Origin: Nematopogon swammerdamellus
Lineage: Eukaryota > Arthropoda > Insecta > Lepidoptera > Adelidae
DNA: 64,000 bases
NCBI GenBank assembly: GCA_946902875.1
Contig: OX336350.1
Coordinates: forward strand, 18,714,048 to 18,778,047
Reading direction: 5' to 3'
Positions 9,647 to 19,892 of this stretch are shown here, one piece after another. A program made the translations under genes and the position numbers. The notes below the pieces were generated by a model that saw only the letters and a program-made list of their open reading frames with translations, ran no database searches and had not been told where the DNA came from. Each line of letters starts with the position of its first letter. Within the stretch, counting starts at the first letter, position 1.

Positions 9647-10658
9647 CAATACTAATAATAAATCTGTAAGGGATGGTGATGGAGTAAGTTACTTTGTTTT
9701 ATGAGATATTGTAGTTTATTGTTTATTGTATAATTTCATCCATAAGTAACCTAGTTGTAGTAACCTAGTAACCTACGCTTGGACATGTCGAAAATTCCGC
9801 CAGTTCTAAATTCAATGCGAAGAAGAACTGACAAACAAACTTCGCAAGTCACAATGTTTTGTTAGTACCTTATAAGTATTATATTATAGTAACTTACAAA
9901 TAATTAACCCATACTACCGCTCACAAGAGCATTAATATTTACAGCATAAACATGAATACTGAAGAATTTGACCACACTGCCTATTTAAATTACCTATATC
10001 TGGTGTATAGTGCAATCGTAAATTTTGATACTTCATATTATATCAAGTCAAAAAATAAATAAAAATTAGTTTACATTTATTACAAAGACATGTAATAAGT
10101 CATATAAAAACAATTTTATGATACAAAGTGTATCCAAATGTCAAATTGTCAAAGTTTGTTAGTGGAAAAAACAGTAGTCAAACTCTTAGATAAAATTACG
10201 GTCAGTTAATGCATCCTTAATTGTGTAATAACTATTTTCAATTAACATTAATTTAATCCGTCGTTTGAAATTATTATCATCTAATTGTTTTATGTTAGAA
10301 GACAGTTTATTATAAAATCTAACACTATTACAAATAAAGCTTTTAGAGGTTTTAGCTAATCTATGTCTTATTAGTTGTACATTACATTGCGTTTGTAGAC
10401 TCTATGTATGATACTAAAACTTTTCTGTATGTATGTATGTTCCTCCATAACTCTTAAACCGAATTCTATGAAAGTTAGTACAAGCACATTTGATTAAGTA
10501 TACGCGACACAGGATTTCAGTTCCGGTTACGCTAAGATGTGGCTCTCATACATACCGAATTGTTCCGCGCGCCGAAATAAACGTACGGTAGCGGGCTTAT
10601 TACTTTCTTCTTTTTAAATACTAATTTCACGCGGGCGATGCCACGGGGAAAAGCTAGT
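9647..10658 (+). mobile_element. AGCTAGT element split by a LINE end
   Basis: The element runs from ACTAATAATAAATCTG to GAGATATTG at 9711, and resumes at 10386 with ATTGCGTTTGTAGACTC, ending GGGGAAAAGCTAGT. ATTG occurs on both sides of the break, consistent with a short target duplication made by the inserted LINE. Confidence 0.75.
9712..10385 (-). pseudogene. LINE 3' end with reverse-transcriptase C-terminal remnant
   Basis: On the minus strand, from about 10385 to 10205, one frame reads QLIRHRLAKTSKSFICNS and RFYNKLSSNIKQLDD, followed by FKRRIKLMLIENSYYTIKDA. The pattern (basic, FYNKLP-like, FK..IK..L, YY.I) is the C terminus of many non-LTR polyproteins. About 490 bases of A+T-rich non-coding sequence follow to the 3' end at 9712. 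5'-truncated and flanked by ATTG. Confidence 0.6.
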
Positions 10659-10670
10659 ATCTCATATTTT

Positions 10671-11137
10671 AGGGTCCCGTCGCAAAATGCGAAAAAAGGG
10701 ACCCTTATGGGATCGCTCTGGTGTCTGTCTGTCTGTCTGTCTGTCTGTCGGTCACACGCAGATATCTCCGGACCTACTGAACCGATTTCGATGAAAATGA
10801 CGCCAAATTACGTGTAATTTTTGCCGCTAGATATATTACAGATAAGTTTATTTAATAGTCCTGTGAAAAGTACAGGGTACCCCAAAATGAAAACCAAAAA
10901 TATTTTTTGTATATTTTTTAATAAATCAAATGTCATGTCATTCTATAGGTATTGTTAAGGCAATTTCAAAAATATATAACTTTGCTATAATCAATAAGTT
11001 CACTTTAACAAATATTTCGTTTAAAAGTTGACAAAAAAATGCACTTTTGTCGCCGAACTTTGACCTATTAAGGGTTATTTGAAAATTCTGAAAAAATAAA
11101 CAATATAGGTACTCTTATGTAGTTGTGCACAAAACTG
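10671..11137 (+). mobile_element. GGGTCCCGTCGC element, copy 1
   Basis: Begins AGGGTCCCGTCGCAAAATGC and GAAAAAAGGGACCCTTATGG, so the first 35 bases fold on themselves. Then come (GTCT)n, CACACGCAGATATCTCCGG, CGATTTCGATGAAA, TAATTTTTGCCGCTAGATAT and TTTGACCTATTAAGGG. A second copy at 57986-58461 aligns over the whole length and then diverges, which sets the end. Non-coding. Confidence 0.75.
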
Positions 11138-11261
11138 CCACATAATAGAAAAAAATGCCACAAAATTTAAACAGTGCACTCTTATTGATACACCCTATAT
11201 AAGACTACGAGAGTCACGGAACCAGCGATAAATAATTATTAAACCAAACTGTTTTAAAAAA

Positions 11262-11595
11262 CATAAAACCGACTTCAAAAAAGAAAACTAGAACTAAAAA
11301 GTATTAAATAATATTTTGAAATGTTCTCTGTCGTTGTATTGAAATATATGAATCTATATTGCGATTCATATTCGGACTCTTGAGTTGAAGGCGGTACAAA
11401 AGCACAAAAGGGGCCCATCTATTAATTTTCAAGTGTGCTTTTGTACTGCCTTCAACTCAAGAGTCCGAATATGAATCACAATTTTCACAAGTCACAATTT
11501 TTGTTGATATGGGACCACCTCTGAAGTATGACCTACCAAACAAAAAAATACTTTTCAAAATCGGTCCACAATTGGCCCACATTAAAAAAAAAAAA
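11262..11595. repeat. AACCGACTTC repeat with internal hairpin, copy 1
   Basis: Starts ACATAAAACCGACTTCAAAA. Arms at about 11356-11406 and 11434-11482 are inverted copies (GACTCTTGAGTTGAAGGCGG against CCTTCAACTCAAGAGTCC) with a 28-base loop. It continues GGGACCACCTCTGAAGTATG and AAAATCGGTCCACAATTGG. The same layout with different arm sequence occurs at 25381-25582 and 51421-51797. Confidence 0.7.
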
Positions 11596-11645
11596 AGTCG
11601 GCAAGTGCGAGTTGGGCTCGCGCACCGAGGGTTCCTCAGCATCAC
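11596..11645 (+). mobile_element. GTCY element, 5' terminal fragment
   Basis: GTCGGCAAGTGCGAGTTGGG and CGCGCACCGAGGGTTCC are the terminal hairpin of the GTCY element. Only about 50 bases are present. Confidence 0.6.
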
Positions 11646-11784
11646 TCAATATATTTGTATTATGTAGGTATGTACAAAAAGAATTGTTTTGGAAAATCAC
11701 GAAGGCCTAAATAAACACTACAGCAATGGTTTGACTGTGCGGCATTCGTGAAGTTATACAAAAATATATTTCTTATATTATGAC

Positions 11785-13094
11785 TATGACATAACGACAT
11801 AATATCTAAAATTTTCGGATTTTTTCTTTACTTGTGATGTGAGACCATGCTTCTTGCCAAATTTCATTACTCCAGGTCAACGTAAGTACCCTATAGGTTT
11901 TGATTTCATTTGAATGAGTTTGCAAGTATTAAAATTTGCCATAAATAGCCGTATGTTTTGATTATATTGATTTAGAAGCTTTCATTTTATATAACTCGAA
12001 GGGATTGCAGACGTTAGTATTCCATATTAATTTCAATTTGATATCTTGACTCGTTACTGAGAAAAAGGGTCTTGACTTGCCACACAAAACAATCAAATTT
12101 TTTTTAATATCATAACTACAAGTTTACAATTTTAGGATTTTTTCCTTTACGTGTGCTATGAGACCTTGCTTATTACCAAATTTTATGATTCTAGGTTGAC
12201 GGGAATTACCCTATAGGTTTTGATTTGTTTGGAGTGAGTTTGCGAGTATGAAATCTGACATAGATGGCCGTATCTTTTGATTGCGTTGATTTAGAAGCTT
12301 GCATTTTCTATACCGTAAAGAGATCGTAGCTCTTAGTATTTCGTATTAATTTCAATTTGTTATCTTGGTCCGTTCCTGAGAAAGGGGGTCCTTGACATAC
12401 AAAACAATATTTTTTTTTTTTATGTCAATAACTACAATTTTACAATTTTCGGATTTTTTCCTTTACTTGTGCTGTAAGACCTTGCTTCTTACCAAATTTT
12501 ATGATTATAGGTTGACGGGAAATACCCTATAGGTTTTGATTTGTTTGGAGTGAGTTTGCGAGTATGAAATCTGACATAGATGGCCGTATCTTTTGATTGC
12601 GTTGATTTAGAAGCTTTGGTATTCTACACCTTAAAGAGACCGTAGATCTTAGTATTTCGTATTAATTTCAATTTGTTATCTTGATCCGTTCCTGAGAAAA
12701 AGGGACCATGACATAGAAAACAAACAAAAAATTTTTTTAATGTCACATAACTATAAATTTATAATTTTAGATTTTTTCCTTTACTTGTGCTGTGAGACCT
12801 TGCTTCTTACCAAATTTCATGATTCTAGGTTAACGGGAAGTACTCTATAGGTTTTGATTTGATTTGCCGGTAGCAAAATATGTGACTTAAATGGGCGTAT
12901 CTAGTGATTCCGTTGACCTAGAAGCTTGCATTTTCTACACCTCAAAGGTTTCGTAGACCTTAGTATTTGATATTAATTTCAACTTGATACGTCTACCCGT
13001 TCCTGAGAAAAAAGGTCTTGACAGACAGACAGACAGACGGACAACAAAGTGATCCTATAAGGGTTCCGTTTTTTCCTCCTTTGAGGTACGGAAC
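11785..13094 (+). repeat. 315-bp array element, four tandem units
   Basis: The phrase GATTTTTTCCTTTACTTG or a close variant recurs at about 11817, 12135, 12451 and 12770, giving units of 316-319 bases. Each unit has GTGAGACCTTGCTTCTTACC, TATAGGTTTTGATTT, GATGGCCGTATCTTTTGATT, TAGTATTTCGTATTAATTTC and CCGTTCCTGAGAAA. The array ends with GACAGACAGACGGACAACAA and a GGGTTCCG...CGGAACCCT inverted pair. A second locus at 45985-46892 has the same end, so the tandem array travels inside a dispersed element. Confidence 0.8.
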
Positions 13095-13099
13095 CCTAA

Positions 13100-13320
13100 A
13101 AAAGAACCCTGCGATGTTTCTTGCCGGCTCTTCTTTGTGGGTGTAATCGAACCGGATTGTAAAAACTAAACAGGACAAATTCAAGTGTAGTGTACTACCA
13201 TACGAATGATGAATAAATAATAAAGAATAAAGAATTGACGGAGTAATCGCGTAACAAACATACAAAAAAAAAACATACAGTCGAATTGAGAACCTCATGC
13301 TTTTGAAGTCGGTTGATAAT
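13100..13320. repeat. LINE-tail-like repeat followed by AACCGACTTC repeat end
   Basis: CCCTGCGATGTTTCTTGCCGG and CTTTGTGGGTGTAATCGAACC recur at 27512-27625 and 31716-31832 and look like a retroelement 3' region. From about 13235 the sequence changes to ATTGACGGAGTAATCGCG, TACAGTCGAATTGAGAACCTC and GAAGTCGGTTGA, the far end of the AACCGACTTC repeat in reverse. Confidence 0.55.
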
Positions 13321-13984
13321 TATTTAGGTATTAGCTGGCATAGATACGTTAAGAGGTAAATAGAAATGTTGCCTATTTTCTTCCTCGCGTCACATACTTA
13401 CTCACGTTTTGTTCTCTCACTTAAATCTCTTATGTACTAATTTAGTAAACATCTCAGGCTGCCTTTGTTCTGCGAATTCACTGAACGCTCAAAATGAATT
13501 TGCCGTCTCTATATGTACCTACGGTTTGTCAGGAATTGTATTTTATTTACCAGGGATTGTAATTTACTCAACAAAAGCGTTCAATTTAAGCTTTGAGTCC
13601 TGTTTAATTCCCATCAACTCCTAGCTCAGATAACGTTAGATTTTCAGCAATCAACTTCTCCAGAGATAAATCCTTTCATAGAACGCTCGCAAATAGTGTG
13701 AAAGCTTTTTCTTTGTAAAAGTCATGTAATGTAGCAAATAGCACGATTTTCTAAAATTTTTTTGACGTGAATTTGATGAAACGTCTTTATCCTGCTGTCG
13801 GAGGTTTTTTACAAAAAGTTGCGTTACGAAAATTATGTACTTTGGGCGACTTAGATCTCGAAAACTATATTAGTTACAGGAAGGTGAGGCATATCGTTCT
13901 AAAGGTAGTTCTTCCGACTTGCAAAGACGACATACCCGAGAGTCGTACATCAAGCCCTTCTATAAAATATGAAAATCAATAAAT
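13321..13984. other. Unassigned stretch with short ORFs
   Basis: Two 71-codon frames (13409-13624 and 13767-13982) show no recognisable domain. I see no repeat family here. It could be unique sequence. Confidence 0.4.
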
Positions 13985-14099
13985 GCTTATAACTCCTGAA
14001 CTACTGGTCAGATCGACATGCAATTTGTTTCTTTTCGTAGAAAAAATTTGCTCTTTTTAAAATAGTTTTTAGTTTTTTTTTCAAAATCGGTTCAGCCGT

Positions 14100-14515
14100 T
14101 TCAGAATAAAAAAAGAAAAAAGTGCTTGAGAGGGCATATCTCGGAAGCTACTGATCCACGACTGTTTATCCGCTAGAGAAAATGATAGGCCTGGACGAGA
14201 TTTTTAATTTTTTTTTACATAACATTGCATTGTCTTCGAAACTGAATTAACACTAAAAAATTTTACTTCGTAGGATAAGAGGAAAGGGTTCTCATTTTGC
14301 TTCCAAGAATTAAAACTAATTAAATTATACTACTGATCCACAACTACTCATCCGCTGGAGGAAATGATAGGCCTCGTCAAGAATGTTTTTTTTTTCAAAA
14401 ACTACTGCTCCCAAACTACTCGTGTGGTGGGAAAAGCCAGGATAGGCATCGATGAGATCTTCATCAAATTCACGAATCTGCGGCCGTGTCTCCGGACACA
14501 GCCCACTCGATTTTT
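14100..14515 (+). repeat. Repeat with three degenerate ATGATAGGCCT units
   Basis: ATCCGCTAGAGAAAATGATAGG, ATCCGCTGGAGGAAATGATAGG and a third diverged form near 14420 follow one another, each leading to CGAGATTTTT or GATGAGATCTTC. The start GAGAGGGCATATCTCGGAAG and the end AATCTGCGGCCGTG match, in inverse, the sequence at 35318-35500, so this is a dispersed repeat. Confidence 0.55.
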
Positions 14516-14580
14516 TTTGTCATAAACTGAGTTTAATTTAGTTTTCCATAAAATGTTATTTATTACACAAAGGATACTCG

Positions 14581-14845
14581 TTTTTTTTATGGAATCTGAC
14601 ACGGTTGCTACATCACCTACAACGTCCGTGATGTCAGCCCATAACACCGGGTGAACTAGGTGCCATGTCAGTGCTTCCCCCTTTGATCGTGCCGGCTACA
14701 CTGAACTGGTCGGAAAACACAAACTATTTACATAGCCGTTTCGACCGACCTTTCATTCAGTGCGGTGGTATCAACCCGGGCGAGTTAAACCCTACCACCA
14801 AGTAAGATTAGGAGGGAAGGGACCTACAGTTTTTACGAGGAATCG
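14581..14845 (-). mobile_element. SINE-A, head truncated at the B box
   Basis: From TTTTTTTTATGGAATCTGAC through CATCACCTACAACGTCCG, TGAACTAGGTGCCATGTC, CGGAAAACACAAACTATTT and CAGTGCGGTGGTATC to GGGACCTACAGTTTTTACG, the family in reverse. It ends where the B box would begin. Confidence 0.85.
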
Positions 14846-14902
14846 TCCTTCCTTATCCTTCCTTCCTTCCTTCCTTCCTTCCTTCCTTATCCTATCCTTC
14901 CT
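14846..14902 (+). repeat. (CCTT)n microsatellite
   Basis: CCTTCCTTCCTTCCTT with short interruptions TATCCTATCC. It lies between a SINE-A and a K-repeat doublet. Confidence 0.85.
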
Positions 14903-15114
14903 TACCTATAATAAAATCCAACGTCTGCTTTCTGTCTGTCTGTCTGTCCGCTTATAACTCGAAAACCACTGAACAGATTTTAATAAAAAAAAAATCTACG
15001 GATAGTTTGATTCTTCCCATCAACTATAGGCTACTTACTATCACGCTAAATGGCTTATGAGGTTAGCAGTGAAGTGAAATATGAGAGCGGGCGGAGCCGC
15101 GGGCACAGCTTGTA
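14903..15114 (+). mobile_element. K repeat, first of a tandem pair
   Basis: CCTATAATAAAATCCAACG, (TGTC)n, CTTATAACTCGAAAACC, GATTCTTCCCATCAACTAT, CTTACTATCACGCTAAATGG and GGCGGAGCCGCGGGCACAGC. Non-coding, about 215 bases. Other copies are at 27141-27363 and 34438-34661. The GCGGGCACAGCT(A/T)GTA end resembles RTE-type tails. Confidence 0.75.
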
Positions 15115-15334
15115 CCTATAATAAAATCCAACGTCTGCTTTCTGTCTGTCTGTCTGTCTGTCCGCTTATAACTCGAGAACCACTGAACCGATTTTAATAA
15201 AAAAATAATCTACGGATAGCTTGATTCTTCCCATCAACTATAGGCTACTTACTATCATACTATCACGCTAAATAGCTTATGAGGTTTGCAGTGAAGTGAA
15301 ATATGAGAGCGGGCGGAGCCGCGGGCACAGCTAG
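15114..15334 (+). mobile_element. K repeat, second of a tandem pair
   Basis: A head-to-tail duplicate of the preceding copy, joined without spacer at TTGTACCTATAATAAAATCC. It differs by a short insertion (CATACTAT) and a few substitutions, so the duplication is not recent. Confidence 0.75.
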
Positions 15335-15370
15335 TATAATAATATAATCTAAACTAAGATATATGAGTAT

Positions 15371-15640
15371 CGTGTGGGGCCGGTACTTGATGAGAATAGC
15401 CCCACTGCATCTCTCTCCGTGCATGTCGTAAAATGTGACTAAGGGATAAGGACAATATGCCGTGCACCTTAGCACCTTCCACCGAGTTGTGCAGCAGGTG
15501 GGTCTTCGTGCCTTACTCGCTGCTTATAGTTATCTTGTCCTAATGCATTGGAAAACGTGGTGGTCGGTGTTGTGCTGTAATTTGCCAGAGTTCTTGCAAC
15601 ACCGATTGATCTGCTTAGCCCGATTGTCGGGATACATTGT
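15371..15640 (+). mobile_element. L repeat, shortened copy
   Basis: Begins CGTGTGGGGCCGGTACTTGA and carries CATGTCGTAAAATGTGACTAAGG, GTGGGTCTTCGTGCCTTAC and ATTGTCGGGATACATTG. The segment with GGGCGACAGGCTAGCC is deleted. Non-coding. It runs straight into an R1-like LINE. Confidence 0.7.
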
Positions 15641-16240
15641 AGGAAAGAAAAGTTACATAAAATCCTATATTAATATCAGGTTTCGTCAATCAATTGATTT
15701 CACTAATTCGTCCCAGGAGGACATGGGTCTCGCCCGACTATTACACGTCCCAGATCCTTTCGGGCCATGGGAATTTCCGCGGCAAACTGCAGGATCTGGG
15801 CTTGGCAGAGGATGGTGGCTGTGAATGTGGGGAGGAAAGGGAGGACGCTGAGCACATCCTGTGGGAGTGCAGCGAGTTTGAATGCGAAAGAGCGGAGATG
15901 ACGGATGAAATTCGGGGCCTGGTTGGGGGCCCGGTTTTCTACGACGACCTGACGAAGACAGCGCAGACCTTTGGGGCTTTCCGCAGGTTTTGCAGCAGGT
16001 GGCACGCCGCTAAGATGACGAAGTCGCTGCGACAGGGGAGCAGTTCGGGGTTGTCCGAATCTCCCTCGTAGTCGGTAGAACGCTACTTTGATCTGTGTGT
16101 TTTGAGTGCTACCTGTTGTGTTTTGAGTGTTACATTGCATTGTTGTTATGTGTAAAGCTACTGTGTATATTTTATGTTATATTTCATTGTTCTTTGTAGA
16201 TTTTTCATTGTGTTTTATGTGATCTGTGTGTGAAGAGAGG
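15641..16240 (+). pseudogene. R1-like LINE C-terminal ORF fragment and 3' UTR
   Basis: A frame from 15694 to 16071 reads QILSGHGNFRGKLQDLGL, then a CxC-x7-H-x4-C knuckle in CECGEEREDAEHILWEC, then a basic end. This is the C-terminal zinc knuckle and tail typical of R1-clade non-LTR retrotransposons. The start codon given is only the first Met in frame; the element is 5'-truncated at the L repeat. A T- and GTG-rich non-coding tail (GTGTTTTGAGTGTTACATTG) follows to about 16240. Upstream in-frame homology may be damaged; the longer overlapping ORF on the minus strand is a shadow. Confidence 0.7.
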
Positions 16241-16865
16241 ACACTATTAACTGGGTTGACAAATTACCGGCGCAAGACTGACAGACTAGGACGCTCAATC
16301 GCCAATAAAGATGCCCAGGTGGTCACTGAAAAGATGCCGAGAACCCAGGGCCACGATAAAGAAGCCACCTGGGGCCACTAAAAGAAGCGGAGCACGAGGC
16401 CTGACGTGACAAGTAGAGTCTTAGCTTGGGGGTTAGGTGAGGTTTAGGTTAGGGGACAATGGGGAGACAAGTCGCCGTATGTGACGTGACTGGCCAATAG
16501 GGCCTTTGACTGACGGACTAGTAGATGGGGACACTTCGTCCGGAGCCGGTGTGCTCGAAGGGGGAGCCCCAGAACGCCTCGCTGGGTCTCCTCGAGTGGG
16601 GTTGGACCGCTGTATTCGCGCGTCTTTGGCACGGCCGCCGTGTCGGGTGGCCGGTCGACTGCAACCCCTGTGCGTGCATCGGACTCGGATGATATTTGCC
16701 TTGACGAGCGATGAGAACACATTGCGAGTGCTATATCCGCGAGGATGGTGCGCTCGGGAGGTGGTGGGTTAGAAGTAATTCGTCCTAGTTCAATAACAGA
16801 GGTTCCGTAAACAGTTCCTCCAGTTAAAAGCTAATATTAGGGAGTGTCAGAAGCGTCGCAGTCCA
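16241..16865. other. GC-richer unassigned stretch
   Basis: Holds AAGATGCCCAGGTGGTCACTG and similar CCACCTGGGGCCACT phrases and overlapping short frames on both strands (16433-16772) without domains. It may be the continuation of the R1-like LINE 3' UTR, but I cannot show that. No repeat of it exists elsewhere in the window. Confidence 0.4.
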
Positions 16866-16868
16866 CTA

Positions 16869-17235
16869 GAAGCCTCGGTAGCTCAGTGGTGCGGTCGGTC
16901 GACTGTTCTGTTGTTAAGCAACGCTGAGCGCGGTCAGTACTTGGATGGGTGACCGCTCGACCGTTGGAGGCTGACCGCGGTTCGGATTCCACGTAAAACT
17001 GCAGGTCCCTTCCCTTCTCACCTTACTAGGTGGTAGGGTTTATCCCGACCGGGTTGATACCAACGCACTGAATGAAACGTCGTCGGTCGAAACGGCAATT
17101 TGAATAGTTCGTGTTTTCCGTCCAGTTCAGTATAGCCGACATGAAATGAAGGGAAGCACTGACATGGCACCTAGTTCACCCGGTGTTATGGGCTGACATA
17201 ACGGATGTTGTAGGTGATGTAGCCAACAGCGTCAG
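16869..17235 (+). mobile_element. SINE-A, full length with tRNA/5S head
   Basis: The cleanest head in the window: A box TAGCTCAGTGG at 16879-16889, a 5S block from TTAAGCAACGC (16914) through GTCAGTACTTGGATGGGTGA to 16956, and B box GGTTCGGATTCC at 16979-16990. The body follows in family order. The tail changes from GTAGCCAAC to AGCGTCAGCGTAGTGTAGT instead of ending in A, passing into a minisatellite. Confidence 0.9.
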
Positions 17236-17895
17236 CGTAGTGTAGTAATTTTAGTGAGCATAGTGTAGTGTTTGTGAAGTTATTTTAGTGAGCGTAGTGT
17301 AGTGTAGTAATTTTAGTGAGCATAGTGTAGTGTAGTGTATTTATTTTAGTGGGCATAGTGTAGTGTAGTTATTTTAATGAGTGTAGTGTAGTGTAGTTAT
17401 TTTAGTGAGCGTAGTGTAGTGTAGTGAAGTTATTTTAGTGAGCATAGTGTAGTGTAGTTATTTTAATGAGTGTAGTGTAGTGTAGCGATTTTAGTGAGCA
17501 TAGTGTAGTGTAGTATAGTGATTTTAGTGAGCGTATTGTAGTGTAGTCAATGAGTGTAGTTATTTTAGTGAGCATAGTGTAGTCTAGTGATTTTAGTCAG
17601 CGTAGTGTAGTGAGTGTAGTGATTTTAGTGAGCGTAGTGTAGTGTAGTGATTTAAGTGAGCGTAGGTAGTGTAATGTAGTGTAGCGATTTTAGTAAGCGT
17701 AGTGTAGAGAGTGTAGTGATGTTAGTGAGCGTAGTATAATATAGTGTAGTGATTTTAGTAAGCGTAGTGTAGAGAGTGTAGTGATTTTAGTGAGCGTAGT
17801 GTAGTGCAGTGTATTGTAGTGATTTTAGTGAGCGTAGTGTAGTGTAGTGTAGTGATTTTAGTGAGCGTAGTGGTAGTTTAGTGATTTTAGTGTAT
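17234..17895 (+). repeat. Minisatellite of about 26-bp units (TAGTGTAGTGATTTTAGTGA)
   Basis: About 660 bases made of GTGTAGTG and ATTTTAGTGAGCG(A)TA blocks in variable order and length. Unit length differs because the TAGTG part is itself repeated. It starts exactly at the 3' end of a SINE-A and ends at GATTTTAGTGTATAAAT. No open frame of note. Confidence 0.9.
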
Positions 17896-18862
17896 AAATA
17901 TAGTATTTATATCTGTCTATCGAAGTTTTAGACGCAAAAAGAAAATGCTTAAGTAATCCAAACCAATATATTCGGGATGATAATTAGCGTGATGGTGTGT
18001 GAGTACACCTCGGTACTCTCCGCCCTGCGAGATGACGAAGCTCTCAACTCCGTGCAGGCACATCGATCATGTTTTCAGCTTCCGATGGCACTGTCTGAAG
18101 TTAATGAGTTATGGAGTGCGTTATATTGATGATTGATTATCCGGACGAATGTCGAGTGTTCGATGTTAAAATTTTCAGTTTCGTCGAGCAATTTCTCTTT
18201 TTCTCTTCCTGCCTCTGTCCCTTTCATTCTCTTTCTCTCTGCTATGCAAGGTTTGGTGGACAATGTAAATTAATTTGATTTAATAAAATATAGAAAGTTG
18301 AATGGAAGGACCCTATGGACGATTATTTTTATTTATAGTTAGATTTATTTGTATAGTTAATTTAGTTATTTGTAGGTCTAAATTTAATTATTTTATTTGA
18401 AATAAAGTATCATACATAGAAAAAAAAGACTGTGTCTTATTTTTAAATATTCAAAACCCTTCCTTTTTTGGCTTCGCCGTAGTCGGATAATAAAGAAGCA
18501 AACAGGAAACTTCCAACGACAGTCGATACATTTCCGCGCAGGGCCACTTATGTGCAAGGTGAACTAAAAATAGAGGGTCAACAAAAACCATAGAGCCAGG
18601 ACCAAAGGTCGACGATGGGGCTGGTCGAAAAGTTGTCAACTTAATTAATCTTTTAAAAATTCTGTTGTTATTAGTGGATGTCTACTTTTCATCCTGGCAT
18701 CCTGCAGAAATTGTTACGTCCATTACGACGTTTATGTTTATATTGGGTACATACGTTAAAATTTGAAACTACGTTATCGGTCCAAACTGCATTTTGAAAG
18801 TGCTGTCTGATGCGTGGGCGGTGGCGCGGTGAAAGCTGGACTATACTTTATTTTATACGTGA
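17896..18862. other. Unassigned stretch
   Basis: No repeat family is recognised. It includes a pyrimidine-rich segment near 18190-18240 and short frames without domains (18075-18263, 18451-18639). Confidence 0.4.
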
Positions 18863-19195
18863 CTAGCTTTTGCCCGCAGCTTCGCTCGCGGTAGACTCGG
18901 TTTCAATAGCAAATCCGATTTAAATCTCTCTATCCCTTCCTCCCCTTCCCTTCCTTTCTTTTTCTCTCCGCCTCCTCCCATCATCCCCCTCCCTTCCTCT
19001 CTTTTTCTCTCTCGCCTCCTCCCCTCCCACCCACCCCCCCCCCCCCCCCTCCGTCCTTCTCTCCCCTCTCCATCATGCGCTACCGGTACACTGGCGCAAA
19101 CCGGATCAAAATCTGTTCAGTGGTTCCGGATTTTACCTCAAACATACATACATACAGACAGACGTTCCCTTTCATAAGAAGTAAAGAAGATAGAG
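18863..19195 (-). mobile_element. RTE-type tail repeat with C-rich tract
   Basis: CTAGCTTTTGCCCGCAGC, CTCGCGGTAGACTCGG and AGCAAATCCGATTTAAA, a long C/T-only tract (18930-19070, with (C)18 near 19031-19049), then CGGATCAAAATCTGTTCAG, GTGGTTCCGG and ACATACATACATACAGACAG. The first motif set also occurs at 39935-40010 and 49226-49300. The strand is inferred from the AAAGCTAG end. Confidence 0.6.
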
Positions 19196-19580
19196 ATAGA
19201 TATGGAGATTCTGTTTTACGAATCTCGAGTATGCTCGAGTTTATTCGTATTGTGTACATTACAATTTGTATTATTTCGGCCCTTCCACTTAATTACTGCT
19301 CGCCCTACAGTGTGTATCCCCAACTATAAATCTATGTCAGTCAGTGGCCGGTACTTGGCCGGTCTCGAACGGTCCATAGGAAGTAGGGTGACAATGATTT
19401 ACGGAAGGATTTAACGCCACCACCAAAATAATATCGGTTTACCGGCAAACCGGCAAGTTTACCGGAAAGCTTAGATGGATAACCGGAGGAACACAATACG
19501 TGATGGTTATGTTATTCGGATTTTGGAGCGAGTACATATCATCGATCAACGACAACAATGTGACAACCATACTAAGTATG
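19196..19580. other. Unassigned stretch
   Basis: Short frames at 19075-19414 lack domains. ACCGG motifs cluster near 19430-19490 (GGTTTACCGGCAAACCGG). Nothing else is recognised. Confidence 0.4.
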
Positions 19581-19831
19581 GTTTTTTTTTATGGAAACTG
19601 ACAAGGTTGTCTACATCACCTAAAATACGTGATGTCAACCCATTAGACCTTGGTAAACTAGGTGCCATGTCAGTGCTTCCGTTCGGTCGTGCCGGCTACA
19701 CTGAACTGGACGGAAAACACTAACTGTTTAAATAGCCGTTTCAACCGACCTTTCATTCAGTGCGGTGGTATCGGGCGGGATAAACCCTACCACCTAGTAA
19801 GGTAAGAAGAGAAGGGACCTACAGTTTTATG
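19581..19831 (-). mobile_element. SINE-A, headless copy
   Basis: From the T-run and ATGGAAACTGACAAGG through ACGTGATGTCAACCC, GTGCCATGTCAGTGC and AAACCCTACCACCTAG to GGGACCTACAGTTTTATGG. The head is missing beyond the core. Confidence 0.85.
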
Positions 19832-19892
19832 GCTTCCGTACGGGATACAGAAACTTAAAAATAGGTCTCAGGCAGTACAATAGGCAATACTT

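Noticed and set aside
16914..16956. 5S rRNA gene
   Set aside because: Only the internal control region is present, enclosed by tRNA-type boxes in a SINE head.
17234..17895. Possible CRISPR array or satellite with spacers
   Set aside because: The units are degenerate and contiguous, with no unique spacers of constant length.
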